From: Lachnospiraceae bacterium
GTDB taxonomy: Bacteria > Bacillota > Clostridia > Lachnospirales > Lachnospiraceae
Assembly (NCBI GenBank): GCA_024693135.1
Contig: JAILLN010000044.1
Location: forward strand, 82,962 to 146,961
Direction of reading: 5' to 3'
Length of the DNA: 64,000 nt
The notes beneath the pieces are model-generated. The model was not told the DNA's origin. It did not search any database and saw only the letters and a list, made by a program, of their open reading frames with translations. This document shows positions 16,193 through 25,508 of this stretch, piece after piece. Positions within the stretch are counted from its first letter, which is position 1, and every line of letters begins with the position of its first letter. The position numbers and the translations under genes were made by a program.

Positions 16193-17508
16193 GTAAACCA
16201 ATCGTAGCGATCGTAGGCCGGCCGAATGTGGGAAAGTCCTCCCTCTTCAACATGCTGGCCGGCAGGAGGATCGCAATCGTAAAAGATGAACCCGGGATCA
16301 CCCGGGACAGGATCTATGCCGACGTGGACTGGGAAGGCAGGACGTTTACGGTGATCGATACCGGCGGCATCGAGCCGGAAAGCGCTGATCCCATGCTGAG
16401 CAAGATGAGGGAGCAGGCCCTGATCGCCGTTAATACGGCGGATGTGGTCATCTTCATGACGGACGTCCAGATGGGGCTTTCCGATGATGACGTGGGCGTA
16501 TCGAATATCTTAAGGCGCTCGGGGAAGCCGGTGATCCTTGCCGTCAATAAGGTGGACAGCTTCCGGAAATACGAGTCGGACGTCTATGAATTCTACAACC
16601 TGGGCCTGGGGGATCCCTTTCCCATCTCGGCCACGGAAAAGCAGGGAGTGGGAGACCTTCTGTCGGAGGTGGTGAAGCACCTGCCCGGGGAGTCTTCCGG
16701 ACAGGAGGAGGACGAGAGGCCGAAGATCGCCATCGTGGGCCGGCCGAATGTGGGAAAATCCTCCATGATCAACCGGTACCTGGGAAAGGACCGCCTGATC
16801 GTCTCCGAGGTGGCGGGCACCACCAGGGATGCCATCGATACCGTGGTGAAGCATCACGGCAAGGAATATATCTTTGTGGATACCGCAGGGCTTAGGCGCA
16901 AGAATAAGATCAAGGAAGAGCTGGAGGCCTACATGATCGCCAGGACCGTAAGCGCCGTGGACCGTTCGGATGTGGTGGTGGTGGTGATCGATGCTTTGGA
17001 GGGCGTGGCTGAGCAGGATGCAAAGATCGCAGGCATTGCCCATGACAGGGGTAAGGGGGTCATTATTGCCGTCAATAAATGGGATGCCCTGGAAAAGAAC
17101 GACAAGACCATCTATGAGATGTCGAGGAAGATCCAGCAGACCCTGTCCTTCATGCCTTATGCGGAGATCCTCTTTATTTCCGCAAAGACCGGGCAGAGGA
17201 TGGACAAGCTGTTTGCTTCCATCGATGCCGTGATCGAGAATCAGAACATGCGGGTGCAGACAGGGGTGCTCAATGAGATCCTGGCCGAAGCCCTTGCCAT
17301 GCAGCAGCCGCCTACGGATAAAGGCAGGAGGCTGAAGGTATTCTACATGACCCAGACCGGCGTCAAGCCGCCCACCTTCGTGCTTTTCGTCAACAGCATG
17401 AAGCTGATGCACTACTCCTATACCAGATATATCGAAAATAAGGTGCGGGAAGCCTTCGGCTTTGCGGGGACGCCCCTGCGGTTCATCGTGAAAGAAAGGA
17501 AGCAGTGA
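16189..17508 (+). CDS. der: Ribosome-associated GTPase Der (EngA)
   Basis: A 439-residue double GTPase. Two G1 loops, both GRPNVGKSS, lie near residues 8-16 and 181-189. G3 motifs are DTGG and DTAG, and each half has an NKxD motif (NKVD and NKWD). The C-terminal KH-like domain ends 'TPLRFIVKERKQ'. It is needed for 50S subunit maturation. The ATG overlaps the DUF512 stop (ATGA), and its own TGA overlaps the plsY start by one base. Confidence 0.97.
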   Translation: MSKPIVAIVGRPNVGKSSLFNMLAGRRIAIVKDEPGITRDRIYADVDWEGRTFTVIDTGGIEPESADPMLSKMREQALIAVNTADVVIFMTDVQMGLSDDDVGVSNILRRSGKPVILAVNKVDSFRKYESDVYEFYNLGLGDPFPISATEKQGVGDLLSEVVKHLPGESSGQEEDERPKIAIVGRPNVGKSSMINRYLGKDRLIVSEVAGTTRDAIDTVVKHHGKEYIFVDTAGLRRKNKIKEELEAYMIARTVSAVDRSDVVVVVIDALEGVAEQDAKIAGIAHDRGKGVIIAVNKWDALEKNDKTIYEMSRKIQQTLSFMPYAEILFISAKTGQRMDKLFASIDAVIENQNMRVQTGVLNEILAEALAMQQPPTDKGRRLKVFYMTQTGVKPPTFVLFVNSMKLMHYSYTRYIENKVREAFGFAGTPLRFIVKERKQ

Positions 17509-18167
17509 TGTTTCGGATTTATTGCCTGCTGATCGGATATGCCTTCGGGCTTTTCCAGACCAGCTATATTCTGGGGAAAATGCATGGCATCGACATCAGG
17601 GATTACGGTTCCGGCAATGCGGGGACCACAAACATGATGCGCACCATGGGAACAAAGGCCGGCCTCATCACCTTTGCCGGGGATGTGGCTAAGACCATGA
17701 TCGCGGTATGGCTTTGTTATTTTATCTTCCGGGACAGGCTCCCGGACATGGTGCCGGTGATCAAGATCTATGCGGGGGCAGGGGCGATATTGGGCCATAA
17801 TTTTCCCTTCTACCTGAATTTCAAGGGCGGGAAGGGAATCGCCTGTACGGCGGGACTGGTGCTTTCCTATGACCCGGTGATCTCCATCCTCGGCATCATC
17901 ACGTTTTTCTCCATATTCTTTGCCACCCATTATGTGTCCCTGGGCTCCATCCTGGTATATGTGGGGCTTGTGACCGAATTCATCGTCATGGGCATGAATC
18001 ACTGGGGCTGCTTCAGGGCCGCCTCGGATGCGGCGGTATGGGAGTCCTGCGTGGTCATGGGGCTTTTGGCCATCATGGCGTTTTACAAGCACCGGGAAAA
18101 TATCAAGAGGCTGCTGTCGGGCACGGAAAAGAAAACCTACCTGAAAAGCAAAAAGTCTGAGGGATAA
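17508..18167 (+). CDS. plsY: Glycerol-3-phosphate acyltransferase PlsY
   Basis: About 219 residues with five to six hydrophobic helices. PlsY signatures are present: 'GSGNAGTTNMMRTMGTKAG', 'ILGHNFPFYLNFKGGKGIA' and 'ASDAAVW' near the end. It acylates glycerol-3-phosphate with acyl-phosphate at the membrane, the first step of phospholipid synthesis. ATG 17508 overlaps the der stop by one base; GTG 17505 is an alternative. Placing it before gpsA, which makes its substrate, is a common and logical arrangement. Confidence 0.95.
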   Translation: MFRIYCLLIGYAFGLFQTSYILGKMHGIDIRDYGSGNAGTTNMMRTMGTKAGLITFAGDVAKTMIAVWLCYFIFRDRLPDMVPVIKIYAGAGAILGHNFPFYLNFKGGKGIACTAGLVLSYDPVISILGIITFFSIFFATHYVSLGSILVYVGLVTEFIVMGMNHWGCFRAASDAAVWESCVVMGLLAIMAFYKHRENIKRLLSGTEKKTYLKSKKSEG

Positions 18168-18172
18168 GGGGG

Positions 18173-19183
18173 ATGATGGGATTGGAAAGCAGGAAGGTCT
18201 CTGTGATCGGAGCCGGGAGCTGGGGCACAGCCTTAGCCTGGCTTCTTTGCGGCAACGGGCATCAGGTGACGGTCTGGTCGGCTCTTGCCGACGAGATCGA
18301 TATGATGTCAAGGGAACACGAGCATAAGCTGAAGCTGCCGGGGGTCATGCTTCCGGAGAGCATGTCCTTTACCACGGATCTGAAGGAAGCCGTGGCAGGG
18401 GCGGATCTCCTGGTGCTGGCGGTGCCTTCCCCCTTTGTGAGAGGCACGGCAAGAAAAATGGCGGCATATGCGTCTGCAGGCCAGCTCATCACCAGCGTGG
18501 CCAAGGGGATCGAGGAGAAGACCCTGGATACCATGACCATGATCCTTGAAGAGGAGATCCCCCAGGCCAGGACGGTGGCTCTTTCGGGGCCGAGCCATGC
18601 TGAGGAAGTGGGGCGGGGCATGCCCACCGCCATCGTAGCAGGAGCCGGAGAGCCCTCGGATGCGGAAGTCGTACAGGACATTTTCATGAATGACTTCTTC
18701 CGGGTATATACCTCGGATGATCCTTATGGGATGCAGCTGGGCGGGGCGCTGAAAAATGTGATCGCCCTGGCCGCAGGGATCGCAGACGGGCTGGGATATG
18801 GAGACAATACCAAGGCGGCCCTGATCACCCGGGGAATCCATGAGATCGCCAGGCTCGGGGAAGCCGCCGGGGGAAAGAAGGAAACCTTCCAGGGGCTCAC
18901 CGGCATCGGGGATCTGATCGTGACCTGTGCTTCCATGCATTCCAGGAACCGGAGGGCCGGGATCCTTATCGGGCAGGGAAAGAGCTATGAGGAAGCCATG
19001 GAGGAGGTAAAGCAGGTGGTAGAGGGGGTCTACAGCGCAAAGGCCGCCATGGGCCTCGCCGAACGGTACGACGTCCCACTTCCCATCATCACCGAGGTGA
19101 ACCGGGTGCTTTTTGAAAAGAAAAAGCCCGGGGATGCGCTGAAGGAGCTCATGTGCCGGGCAAGGAAAGACGAAATGCTCTGA
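18173..19183 (+). CDS. gpsA: NAD(P)-dependent glycerol-3-phosphate dehydrogenase
   Basis: About 335 residues. The nucleotide-binding loop 'VSVIGAGSWGTALAWLL' is at the N-terminus. 'GPSHAEEVGRGMPTAIV' and 'QLGGALKNVIALAAGIADG' with the conserved catalytic Lys, and 'NTKAALITRGIHEIARLG' follow. It reduces DHAP to glycerol-3-phosphate, feeding PlsY next door. ATG 18173 and ATG 18176 are both possible; AAGGGGG (18166-18172) is better spaced for 18176. Confidence 0.95.
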   Translation: MMGLESRKVSVIGAGSWGTALAWLLCGNGHQVTVWSALADEIDMMSREHEHKLKLPGVMLPESMSFTTDLKEAVAGADLLVLAVPSPFVRGTARKMAAYASAGQLITSVAKGIEEKTLDTMTMILEEEIPQARTVALSGPSHAEEVGRGMPTAIVAGAGEPSDAEVVQDIFMNDFFRVYTSDDPYGMQLGGALKNVIALAAGIADGLGYGDNTKAALITRGIHEIARLGEAAGGKKETFQGLTGIGDLIVTCASMHSRNRRAGILIGQGKSYEEAMEEVKQVVEGVYSAKAAMGLAERYDVPLPIITEVNRVLFEKKKPGDALKELMCRARKDEML

Positions 19184-19268
19184 TCTTTGTATTCGCAGCG
19201 AAACCAGCTGCCGGATTCCATTTGGCTTTGCGGTATATGCTGTTCAGGTAATCGACCGCCTTCGGCAA

Positions 19269-20159
19269 TCAATAACGTGAACCAGTATAACGGGGCCTGA
19301 TCTGGGAGAAGATCTCCTCGGCAAGGGCGGGCTTATTCATGATATAGAGGTGGATGCCGTCTGCCCCGTGCTCAAGCAGGTACTGACACTGCCGGATCGC
19401 ATAGTCGATGCCGGCTTTTTTCATGTCCTCCGGCCGGTCTGCATATCTGGCGGCCAGATCCGAAAACTCCTTGGGCACGGAGGTGCCGGACAGGGAGATG
19501 GTGGTGCCCAGCATCTTTACGCTGGTGATGGGCATGATGCCGGCGGATACGGGCACATGGATGCCCCGCTTGTCCATCCTTTCCAGAAGGGAATAGAAAA
19601 GGGAATTGTCCAGGAAGAGCTGGGAGATCAGCATGCTGCAGCCACTTTCCACCTTGAGCTTCAGATGGTCGGCATCCTCGTCGAGGCTTTTGGCTTCGAA
19701 ATGCTTATCCGGATAGCAGGCTCCGGCGATGGTAAATTCCGGGAAGTTCTTCTGCACGTACTCCGCCATGTCGCTTGCATGCAGGAAGTCCCTGGCATTA
19801 AACTCCTCGTCCGTCATGAGCTTCGGCCGGTCGCCCCGGAGCACCAGCACATTCTCGATGCCGTGCTCCCGGAAGGTCAGAAGCCCCTCATGCAGCCTCT
19901 CCCGGCTGAAGCCGACGCTGGTGATATGGGAGAGGACCTCCAGACCGCATTTATTTTTGGCAAAGGATGCGATCTCCACGGCCTTTCCCGCATTGGAGCC
20001 GCCTGCCCCGTAGGTCACACTCAAAAAATCCGGATGGATCTTCCCAATGGCGGTAAGGGTCTCATCGATCCTTAAAAGCTCTTCTTCTTTTTTCGGCGGA
20101 TAGATCTCACAGGAAAAAACCGGCTTGGAATCACGGTAAAGATCACGGATGCTGCTCAT
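19269..20159 (-). CDS. metF: Methylenetetrahydrofolate reductase
   Basis: Minus strand. ATG at 20159 (MSSIRDLYRD) has GAGAGG 7 bases upstream; the open frame continues to 20525 without a credible start. The 296-residue TIM-barrel FAD protein shows 'PVFSCEIYPPKKEEE' (catalytic Glu region), 'DFLSVTYGAGGS', 'VLVLRGDRP', 'IAGACYPDKH' and 'LISQLFLDNS'. It makes 5-methyl-THF for methionine synthesis or the Wood-Ljungdahl pathway. It is convergent with gpsA and divergent from the receiver gene. The 85-base gap to gpsA holds nothing I can name. Confidence 0.93.
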   Translation of the reverse strand: MSSIRDLYRDSKPVFSCEIYPPKKEEELLRIDETLTAIGKIHPDFLSVTYGAGGSNAGKAVEIASFAKNKCGLEVLSHITSVGFSRERLHEGLLTFREHGIENVLVLRGDRPKLMTDEEFNARDFLHASDMAEYVQKNFPEFTIAGACYPDKHFEAKSLDEDADHLKLKVESGCSMLISQLFLDNSLFYSLLERMDKRGIHVPVSAGIMPITSVKMLGTTISLSGTSVPKEFSDLAARYADRPEDMKKAGIDYAIRQCQYLLEHGADGIHLYIMNKPALAEEIFSQIRPRYTGSRY

Positions 20160-20178
20160 AACAAACCTCTCTATTGTC

Positions 20179-20207
20179 TTGAAAAATAGGCAGATATATC
20201 TTATCAT
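20179..20207 (+). promoter_or_regulatory. Promoter for the phosphorelay cluster
   Basis: TTGAAA (20179-20184), a 17-base spacer and TATCAT (20202-20207), 48 bases before ATG 20255. Confidence 0.65.
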
Positions 20208-20254
20208 AGGAAAAGAGAACGTGTCAAAACAAGGAAGGGGAGGCAGGGGTACAG

Positions 20255-20644
20255 ATGAAAAAGGTTTTTGTGATCGACGACATGCCCATGGTATGCGATC
20301 AGGCGGAAAGCATGATGAAGGACAGATACGAGGTCTTTGTCTGGGATCCGGATCAGGATGCTGTAGCCCAGATCCGTGAAGCAAAGCCGGATGTGGTTCT
20401 TCTCGACCTGTACCTGGAGGATGATGTCTCGGGCAGGATCCTTGAGAGCCTTGCGGGTGACCCGGAGCTTTCCTCCATCCCGGTGATCGTGACGGCGGCG
20501 GATGCCTCCGTGCTCCTGATCGCAAAGTTCTATTCCATGGGAGCCTCGGATTTCATCAGGAAGCCCTTTGTGGAGCATGTGCTCTTTCGGAAGCTCGATT
20601 CCCAGATCAAGCTGAAAGAGATCGGCTATCGGTTCGAATTATAA
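20255..20644 (+). CDS. Stand-alone response regulator receiver protein
   Basis: A 129-residue receiver domain with no output domain. Acidic pocket Asp8-Asp9 (VFVIDDMP), phospho-acceptor Asp51 (VVLLDLYL), Thr80 (VIVTAAD) and Lys103 (DFIRKPF) are all present, so it should accept phosphate. It lies 6 bases before a hybrid kinase gene. It could be a CheY-like or Spo0F-like intermediate or end point in a relay with the two kinases that follow (inference). Confidence 0.9.
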   Translation: MKKVFVIDDMPMVCDQAESMMKDRYEVFVWDPDQDAVAQIREAKPDVVLLDLYLEDDVSGRILESLAGDPELSSIPVIVTAADASVLLIAKFYSMGASDFIRKPFVEHVLFRKLDSQIKLKEIGYRFEL

Positions 20645-20650
20645 TCTGTA

Positions 20651-22747
20651 ATGGAAAATAATCTTATTTCAAAGCTTTTCGGGAAACAGGTGCCCTTAGA
20701 GATCCGGAGCTTCCATGTGGCGATGGGGTTCTTTTTTGCCACCATCGTGGCTGTATTGGTGGAAGCCGTCACGGTCATGCTTCCTGTCCCCTTTTATGTG
20801 GTGACCGGCTTTACGGTTCTGTCTGTGGTGGCGGCCTACGGCTTTGCCGTGCGGACGGGGCGCTATAATCTGTGTGCCTTTGGCATCTCCCTGCTGCTCA
20901 ATCTGCTGGAGCTTCCCCTGGCCTATTTCATAGACGGGAGGATGATATCCTCTGCCCTGATCTATTATTCCCTGGCCTTTTATTTCATCATGTTTAACAT
21001 CTCCGGGATCTACCGGATCATTTCCCTGTTCTGTTTCTTTCTTTCCTACATCCTTTCGGTCACGGGGATGTACCTGCTGCACAGGGACTATACAGGCTTT
21101 CGGAAAGAACCCTTCAGCATCGTGTCGGATGTGCTGGTGCCGCTCCTGATCTGCGTGGCCTACGCCTGCGTCTCCGTCCTCTTCCGGATGAGGATGTATG
21201 AAGAGGAGATCCGCACGGCAGAGGATGAACGGATCCGTGCGGAAAAGGCGGACCAGTCCAAGGACGTCTTTATGATGAACATGTCCCATGAGATGCGTAC
21301 GCCGATGAATGCGGTCATGAGCGCGGCAGGCCTGATCTATGACAAGGATGTGGCCCCCGAAGTCAAGCGTCATGTGGGATATGTGCGCAATGCCTGCGAG
21401 AATCTGATCTCCACCGTGGATGACCTCCTGGTCTTTTCCGAGATGGAGGGCGACAAGATGGAATTCGTCAGAGAGGAGTATGACCTGGAAGCCCTTCTGG
21501 AGGAGATCGTCAATATGATCTCCGTAAGGCTCATGGAGACAGAGGTCGCCTTCTATGTCCATATCGATCCCATGCTTCCAAAGACCCTCTTTGGGGACGG
21601 GCAGAAATTAAGGCAGCTTTTCATCAACATCCTGAATAATGCAGTGAAATATACCGTGGCAGGCTATGTGGAGCTGAATGTATCCGTGAAAAAGATCCTG
21701 GGGGATGAGCTGACCCTCATGGCACAGGTGTCGGATACCGGGATCGGGATCCGGGAGGAGGAGATCCCGAGGCTTTTCCAGGCCTTTGAAAGGGTGGACG
21801 ACAAGCTGCATGATACCATCCGGATCGAGGGTTCGGGCCTGGGGCTTTCCATCAGCAGAACCATCGCCGAGGGCATGGGCGGAGGGATCACGGTAGAGAG
21901 CGAATACAACCGGGGATCCACCTTCTCCTTTGAAGTCAGGCAGCAGATCATCGATGCCCAGCCACTTTCTGCCATACGCGATACGGCGTCCTTAAGCGTC
22001 CTGCTCTTTGAGGAGGAGGGGAAACGGGCGGATTCCCTGGAGCGTGCCTTCCGGGAATGCGGGGTGGACTGCCTGACCGCCAGGAATGACGTGGCATTTC
22101 GCAATCACTGCCGTAATGAGCGGTTTACCCATATCTTTATTTCCCTGGACCACTATATTGAGTTTAGGGGCATCCTGGCAGAGCTTAAGGGCAGGATCGT
22201 GGTCCTCCAGGACATAGACCAGACCATGGTGCTGGAACCGCATATGGAGCGGATGCTGCGTCCCGTCAGCTGCCTGACCCTGGCCCGGTATTTCAATCAT
22301 AAGGATTCCAAGGCGGGGGCGGGAAATGGAAGCAAGCTCCGCTTCCGGTGCCCGGATGCCAGGGTGCTGGTCATTGACGATAATAAGACCAATCTTTTCG
22401 TGGCCCAGGGTCTTCTCGGACGCTACGGGATGAGCGTGGTGACGGCCGTCAGCGGGAGCGAGGCGCTGAATCTCCTGGATGAGAGGGGCTTCGATATGGT
22501 ATTTATCGATTATATGATGCCGGAGATGGACGGGATCGATACCCTGAAGGCCATCCGGAGCTGCAGTTATTCCTGGGTGGCTGAGGTGCCCTGCGTCGTC
22601 CTGACCGCGGATGCGGCAGAGGGGGCGAAGCAGATGCTGATGACAGCCGGATTTGATGATTATATCTCAAAGCCGATCCAGGTAGACCAGCTGACGTCCA
22701 CGATCCGGAGGCTGATCGATCCGGATCTGATCAAGAGACTGGACTGA
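20651..22747 (+). CDS. Hybrid sensor histidine kinase with C-terminal receiver
   Basis: A 698-residue protein. About six hydrophobic segments fill residues 22-180 and there is no recognisable ligand domain. HisKA carries His213 (MNMSHEMRTPMNA). The HATPase has intact N ('INILNNAVKYT'), G1 ('VSDTGIGIREEEI') and G2 ('GSGLGLSIS') boxes, so it should be an active kinase. A degenerate receiver-like stretch (about 435-545) precedes a good receiver (VLVIDDNKTNL, MVFIDYMMPEMDG, SKPI). No HPt domain is present; the next gene supplies one. Same operon as the receiver upstream. Confidence 0.9.
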   Translation: MENNLISKLFGKQVPLEIRSFHVAMGFFFATIVAVLVEAVTVMLPVPFYVVTGFTVLSVVAAYGFAVRTGRYNLCAFGISLLLNLLELPLAYFIDGRMISSALIYYSLAFYFIMFNISGIYRIISLFCFFLSYILSVTGMYLLHRDYTGFRKEPFSIVSDVLVPLLICVAYACVSVLFRMRMYEEEIRTAEDERIRAEKADQSKDVFMMNMSHEMRTPMNAVMSAAGLIYDKDVAPEVKRHVGYVRNACENLISTVDDLLVFSEMEGDKMEFVREEYDLEALLEEIVNMISVRLMETEVAFYVHIDPMLPKTLFGDGQKLRQLFINILNNAVKYTVAGYVELNVSVKKILGDELTLMAQVSDTGIGIREEEIPRLFQAFERVDDKLHDTIRIEGSGLGLSISRTIAEGMGGGITVESEYNRGSTFSFEVRQQIIDAQPLSAIRDTASLSVLLFEEEGKRADSLERAFRECGVDCLTARNDVAFRNHCRNERFTHIFISLDHYIEFRGILAELKGRIVVLQDIDQTMVLEPHMERMLRPVSCLTLARYFNHKDSKAGAGNGSKLRFRCPDARVLVIDDNKTNLFVAQGLLGRYGMSVVTAVSGSEALNLLDERGFDMVFIDYMMPEMDGIDTLKAIRSCSYSWVAEVPCVVLTADAAEGAKQMLMTAGFDDYISKPIQVDQLTSTIRRLIDPDLIKRLD

Positions 22748-22763
22748 AGGGCATGGGGATACG

Positions 22764-25508
22764 ATGATAAAGAAGATACAGAACTATTTTTTGAATGATG
22801 AGATCCCGGAGCGCGGCAGGACCCTGATGATGGTTCTGGGCTATTCGGCTTTTGTACAGCTTATGGCAATTCCGGCATATCTCTATGTGGGAGCACAAAG
22901 GGATATCTTTGTGGTCATCACCATCTCTGTCCTGGTTATGCTGGGCTTTAGCCTTTTTGCGGCAAAGACCGGGAAGCATGATGAGGCCTCTATCGGGGTC
23001 TGCTATTTCATCAACATGATCTGCATCCCGCTTTTCTATGTCTACGGGGGAGGAGCCAGGGGAGGGATTGAATTCCTGGTGGTCCCCGGGATCATCGATG
23101 CCGTCCTGCTCATGGACGGGCTCCTTCGCAAGGCTTCCATCATCATTTTTTCTGCCTGGTATGCCTTCCTCTTTCTTTTCACGGAACTGAGGGGTGATTC
23201 GTCCATGCGCAATGTGCCAGAGGGCAGGAATATCGCCTTCAGCATGGCCTTTGCCATGATCTCCAGCGCCATGATCACGGTGATCATCGTCATGTACCAG
23301 ACCTCTCTCTTAAAGCAGCAAAAGAAGCGGGTGGAGGCGGCGCTTCAGGTATCCAGGGCAGGAGCCCAGACCAAGAGCCGGTTCCTCGCCAATATGTCCC
23401 ACGAACTGAGGACGCCCATGAATGCCATCCTGGGAATGGCGGAGCTGATGGACAGGGAGGATGAGAAGGGAGCCGCCTCCGAAGAGATCGGGGTCATACG
23501 GGATACGGCCGCAAGCCTCTTAAATACCATCAACGACATCCTGACCTATTCCAGCCTGGAATCAGAAAAGCATGAGCTGATCAGCCAGCAGTTCAGTGCA
23601 GACAGGCTGATCGGAAACCTGATCCGCGAAACCGAAAAAAGCGCGGAGGAAAAAGGGATCATCTTCCAGGCGGACGTTTCCCCGGATATCCCCAACGTGC
23701 TGTATGGGGACGACGTAAAGATCAGCCGGGTGCTGAAGAATCTCCTGGATATCGCCATAGGCGCCACCGAAAGCGGCAGGGTGACCTTCCTGATTGACGC
23801 TAAGCGGAACCGGGAGGGGACAAAGGCCGAGGTCCATGCCAGGATCACGGATACCGGCACGGGCATCGGAGGGGAGGACCTGGATAATATCTATACCAGC
23901 TATGAGACCTATGACTCCAGGAAGGACAGCCGGCTGAAGCAGCTGGGGCTGGAGCTTACCATCTGCAGGGGGATCCTGCGCATGATGAACGGAAACCTGG
24001 ATTATAAGAGCCTGCCGGATGTGGGGAGCGTGGCGGAGCTTTGGTTTGAATGCTTCATCGTAGAGAGGGATCCCATCGTGGATCTTTTATCCCTCAGCAT
24101 TTCCCGGGTATTGGTGGAGTGCGGGTCTGAATACCGCAGGCAGATCTGGCGGAAGAGGCTCAGCCCGTTCAAGACCATCGTGGATTTTGCAGAGACGGAC
24201 CGGGAGTTTGCCGCCTGCGTGGAAAACAACCGTTATGCCTATATCTTCCTTCACGACAGCCGGTATGAGGCTTTGAAGGGATATCTGACGGGAGACCTTT
24301 TTTCCAGGGTATATGTGGTGACGGACTTCAGCCATTCCTACGGGGATTTCGGGAAATGCAGGATCATACGCCTGCCCATCACCACACTGAACCTGGCGGA
24401 GATCCTGTGCGACCGCTGGAATGTCCAGGAATATGAGGAAGAAGAACATCAGGAGGAATTTGAGGCTCCGGAGGCGAGGGTCATCGTGGTGGACGACAAC
24501 CAGGTGAACCGGCTTGTGGCAGAGGGGCTTCTTAAGCGGTACCGGATCAAGGTGGATACCGCGGTCAATGGAATGGAAGCAATGGGGAAGATCATGGGAC
24601 TGGAGTACGATCTGGTGCTTTTAGACCAGATCATGCCCGGGCTGGACGGATTCTATGTCCTGCAGAGCATCCGCCAGAATGCGAATAAGAGAAACCTGCC
24701 GGTGGTCTGCATGACGGCAGACAGTGATGAGAAGGCCGGGGAAAGGATCATGTCGGCAGGATTTTCCGATTATCTGCCGAAGCCCATTAAAGAAAGGCAG
24801 CTGGAGGAGATCCTTCTGACCTTCCTGCCGAAGGAGAAGATCGTAAGGCTCGGCCGGAAGAAGGAAACGGCGGCGCCGGAAAAGATGCCGGAGAGCCGGA
24901 TGCCGGAGAGGACGGCGGCGCCGGAAAAGATGCCGGAGAGCCGGATGCCGGAGAGGACGGCGGCGCCGGAAAAGATGCCGGAAAGCCGGATGCCGGAAAG
25001 GACGGAGGAGAGCCGGATGCCGGAAAGGTCGGCGGAGAGCCGGATACCGGAAAAGACGCCGGAAGAAGCCGGGAGAGAGGCTTTGGAAAAAACGCCGGGC
25101 CCGGAGGCAGGGGATGGGAGCCAAGCCAAGGATATCCCGGGCAATGCGGTGGAGCTTGACATGAAGGCCGGCCTTGCCATCGTAGGCGGGGATGAGAGCG
25201 TCTACCACCTGATCCTGAATGTATATTATACGGAAGGCCTGGAGAAGCTGGACCTGATCCCTAAGACCTATGCTTCCGGCGACCTGAAGCGGTTTGCGGT
25301 GGAGACCCATGCGGTAAAGGGCAGCAGCGCCAATATCGGAGCCAAGGGGATGTCGGAGATGTTCCGGCAGCTGGAGATGGCAGGGAAGGCAGAAGACCGT
25401 ACCGTGATCGACGGGAAGCTGGAGCCGGCCCTTCAGGCCTTCCGGGAGCTTCTGGAAAAGATCAAGCAGTATCTGGTGGAAAAAAATGCCTTTGGTGAGA
25501 CTGAATAA
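22764..25508 (+). CDS. Hybrid histidine kinase with receiver and HPt domains; HATPase degenerate
   Basis: A 914-residue protein: six or so membrane helices (residues 20-180), HisKA with His213 (MSHELRTPMNAIL), a HATPase, a pseudo-receiver, a receiver (VIVVDDNQVNR, LVLLDQIMPGLDG, PKPIKE), a tandem-repeat linker (about 700-770), and an HPt domain whose His849 lies in 'VETHAVKGSSANIG'. In the HATPase the usual N-box Asn is replaced (NLLDIAIGATE) and the G2 GLGL motif reads QLGLEL, so ATP use is doubtful. It may act mainly as a phosphotransfer hub for the upstream kinase. It overlaps the rluF-like gene by 23 bases. Confidence 0.85.
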   Translation: MIKKIQNYFLNDEIPERGRTLMMVLGYSAFVQLMAIPAYLYVGAQRDIFVVITISVLVMLGFSLFAAKTGKHDEASIGVCYFINMICIPLFYVYGGGARGGIEFLVVPGIIDAVLLMDGLLRKASIIIFSAWYAFLFLFTELRGDSSMRNVPEGRNIAFSMAFAMISSAMITVIIVMYQTSLLKQQKKRVEAALQVSRAGAQTKSRFLANMSHELRTPMNAILGMAELMDREDEKGAASEEIGVIRDTAASLLNTINDILTYSSLESEKHELISQQFSADRLIGNLIRETEKSAEEKGIIFQADVSPDIPNVLYGDDVKISRVLKNLLDIAIGATESGRVTFLIDAKRNREGTKAEVHARITDTGTGIGGEDLDNIYTSYETYDSRKDSRLKQLGLELTICRGILRMMNGNLDYKSLPDVGSVAELWFECFIVERDPIVDLLSLSISRVLVECGSEYRRQIWRKRLSPFKTIVDFAETDREFAACVENNRYAYIFLHDSRYEALKGYLTGDLFSRVYVVTDFSHSYGDFGKCRIIRLPITTLNLAEILCDRWNVQEYEEEEHQEEFEAPEARVIVVDDNQVNRLVAEGLLKRYRIKVDTAVNGMEAMGKIMGLEYDLVLLDQIMPGLDGFYVLQSIRQNANKRNLPVVCMTADSDEKAGERIMSAGFSDYLPKPIKERQLEEILLTFLPKEKIVRLGRKKETAAPEKMPESRMPERTAAPEKMPESRMPERTAAPEKMPESRMPERTEESRMPERSAESRIPEKTPEEAGREALEKTPGPEAGDGSQAKDIPGNAVELDMKAGLAIVGGDESVYHLILNVYYTEGLEKLDLIPKTYASGDLKRFAVETHAVKGSSANIGAKGMSEMFRQLEMAGKAEDRTVIDGKLEPALQAFRELLEKIKQYLVEKNAFGETE
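24867..25060 (+). repeat. 45-bp in-frame tandem repeat (Pro/Glu/Met/Arg linker)
   Basis: Three near-identical 45-base units start at 24867, 24912 and 24957, each encoding TAAPEKMPESRMPER. Two or three shortened, diverged copies follow (EESRMPER, SAESRIPEK). The repeats connect the receiver and HPt domains of the hybrid kinase. Confidence 0.9.

Noticed and set aside
16510..17412. 300-residue minus-strand frame
   Set aside because: Antisense to der, whose two GTPase domains are unmistakable.
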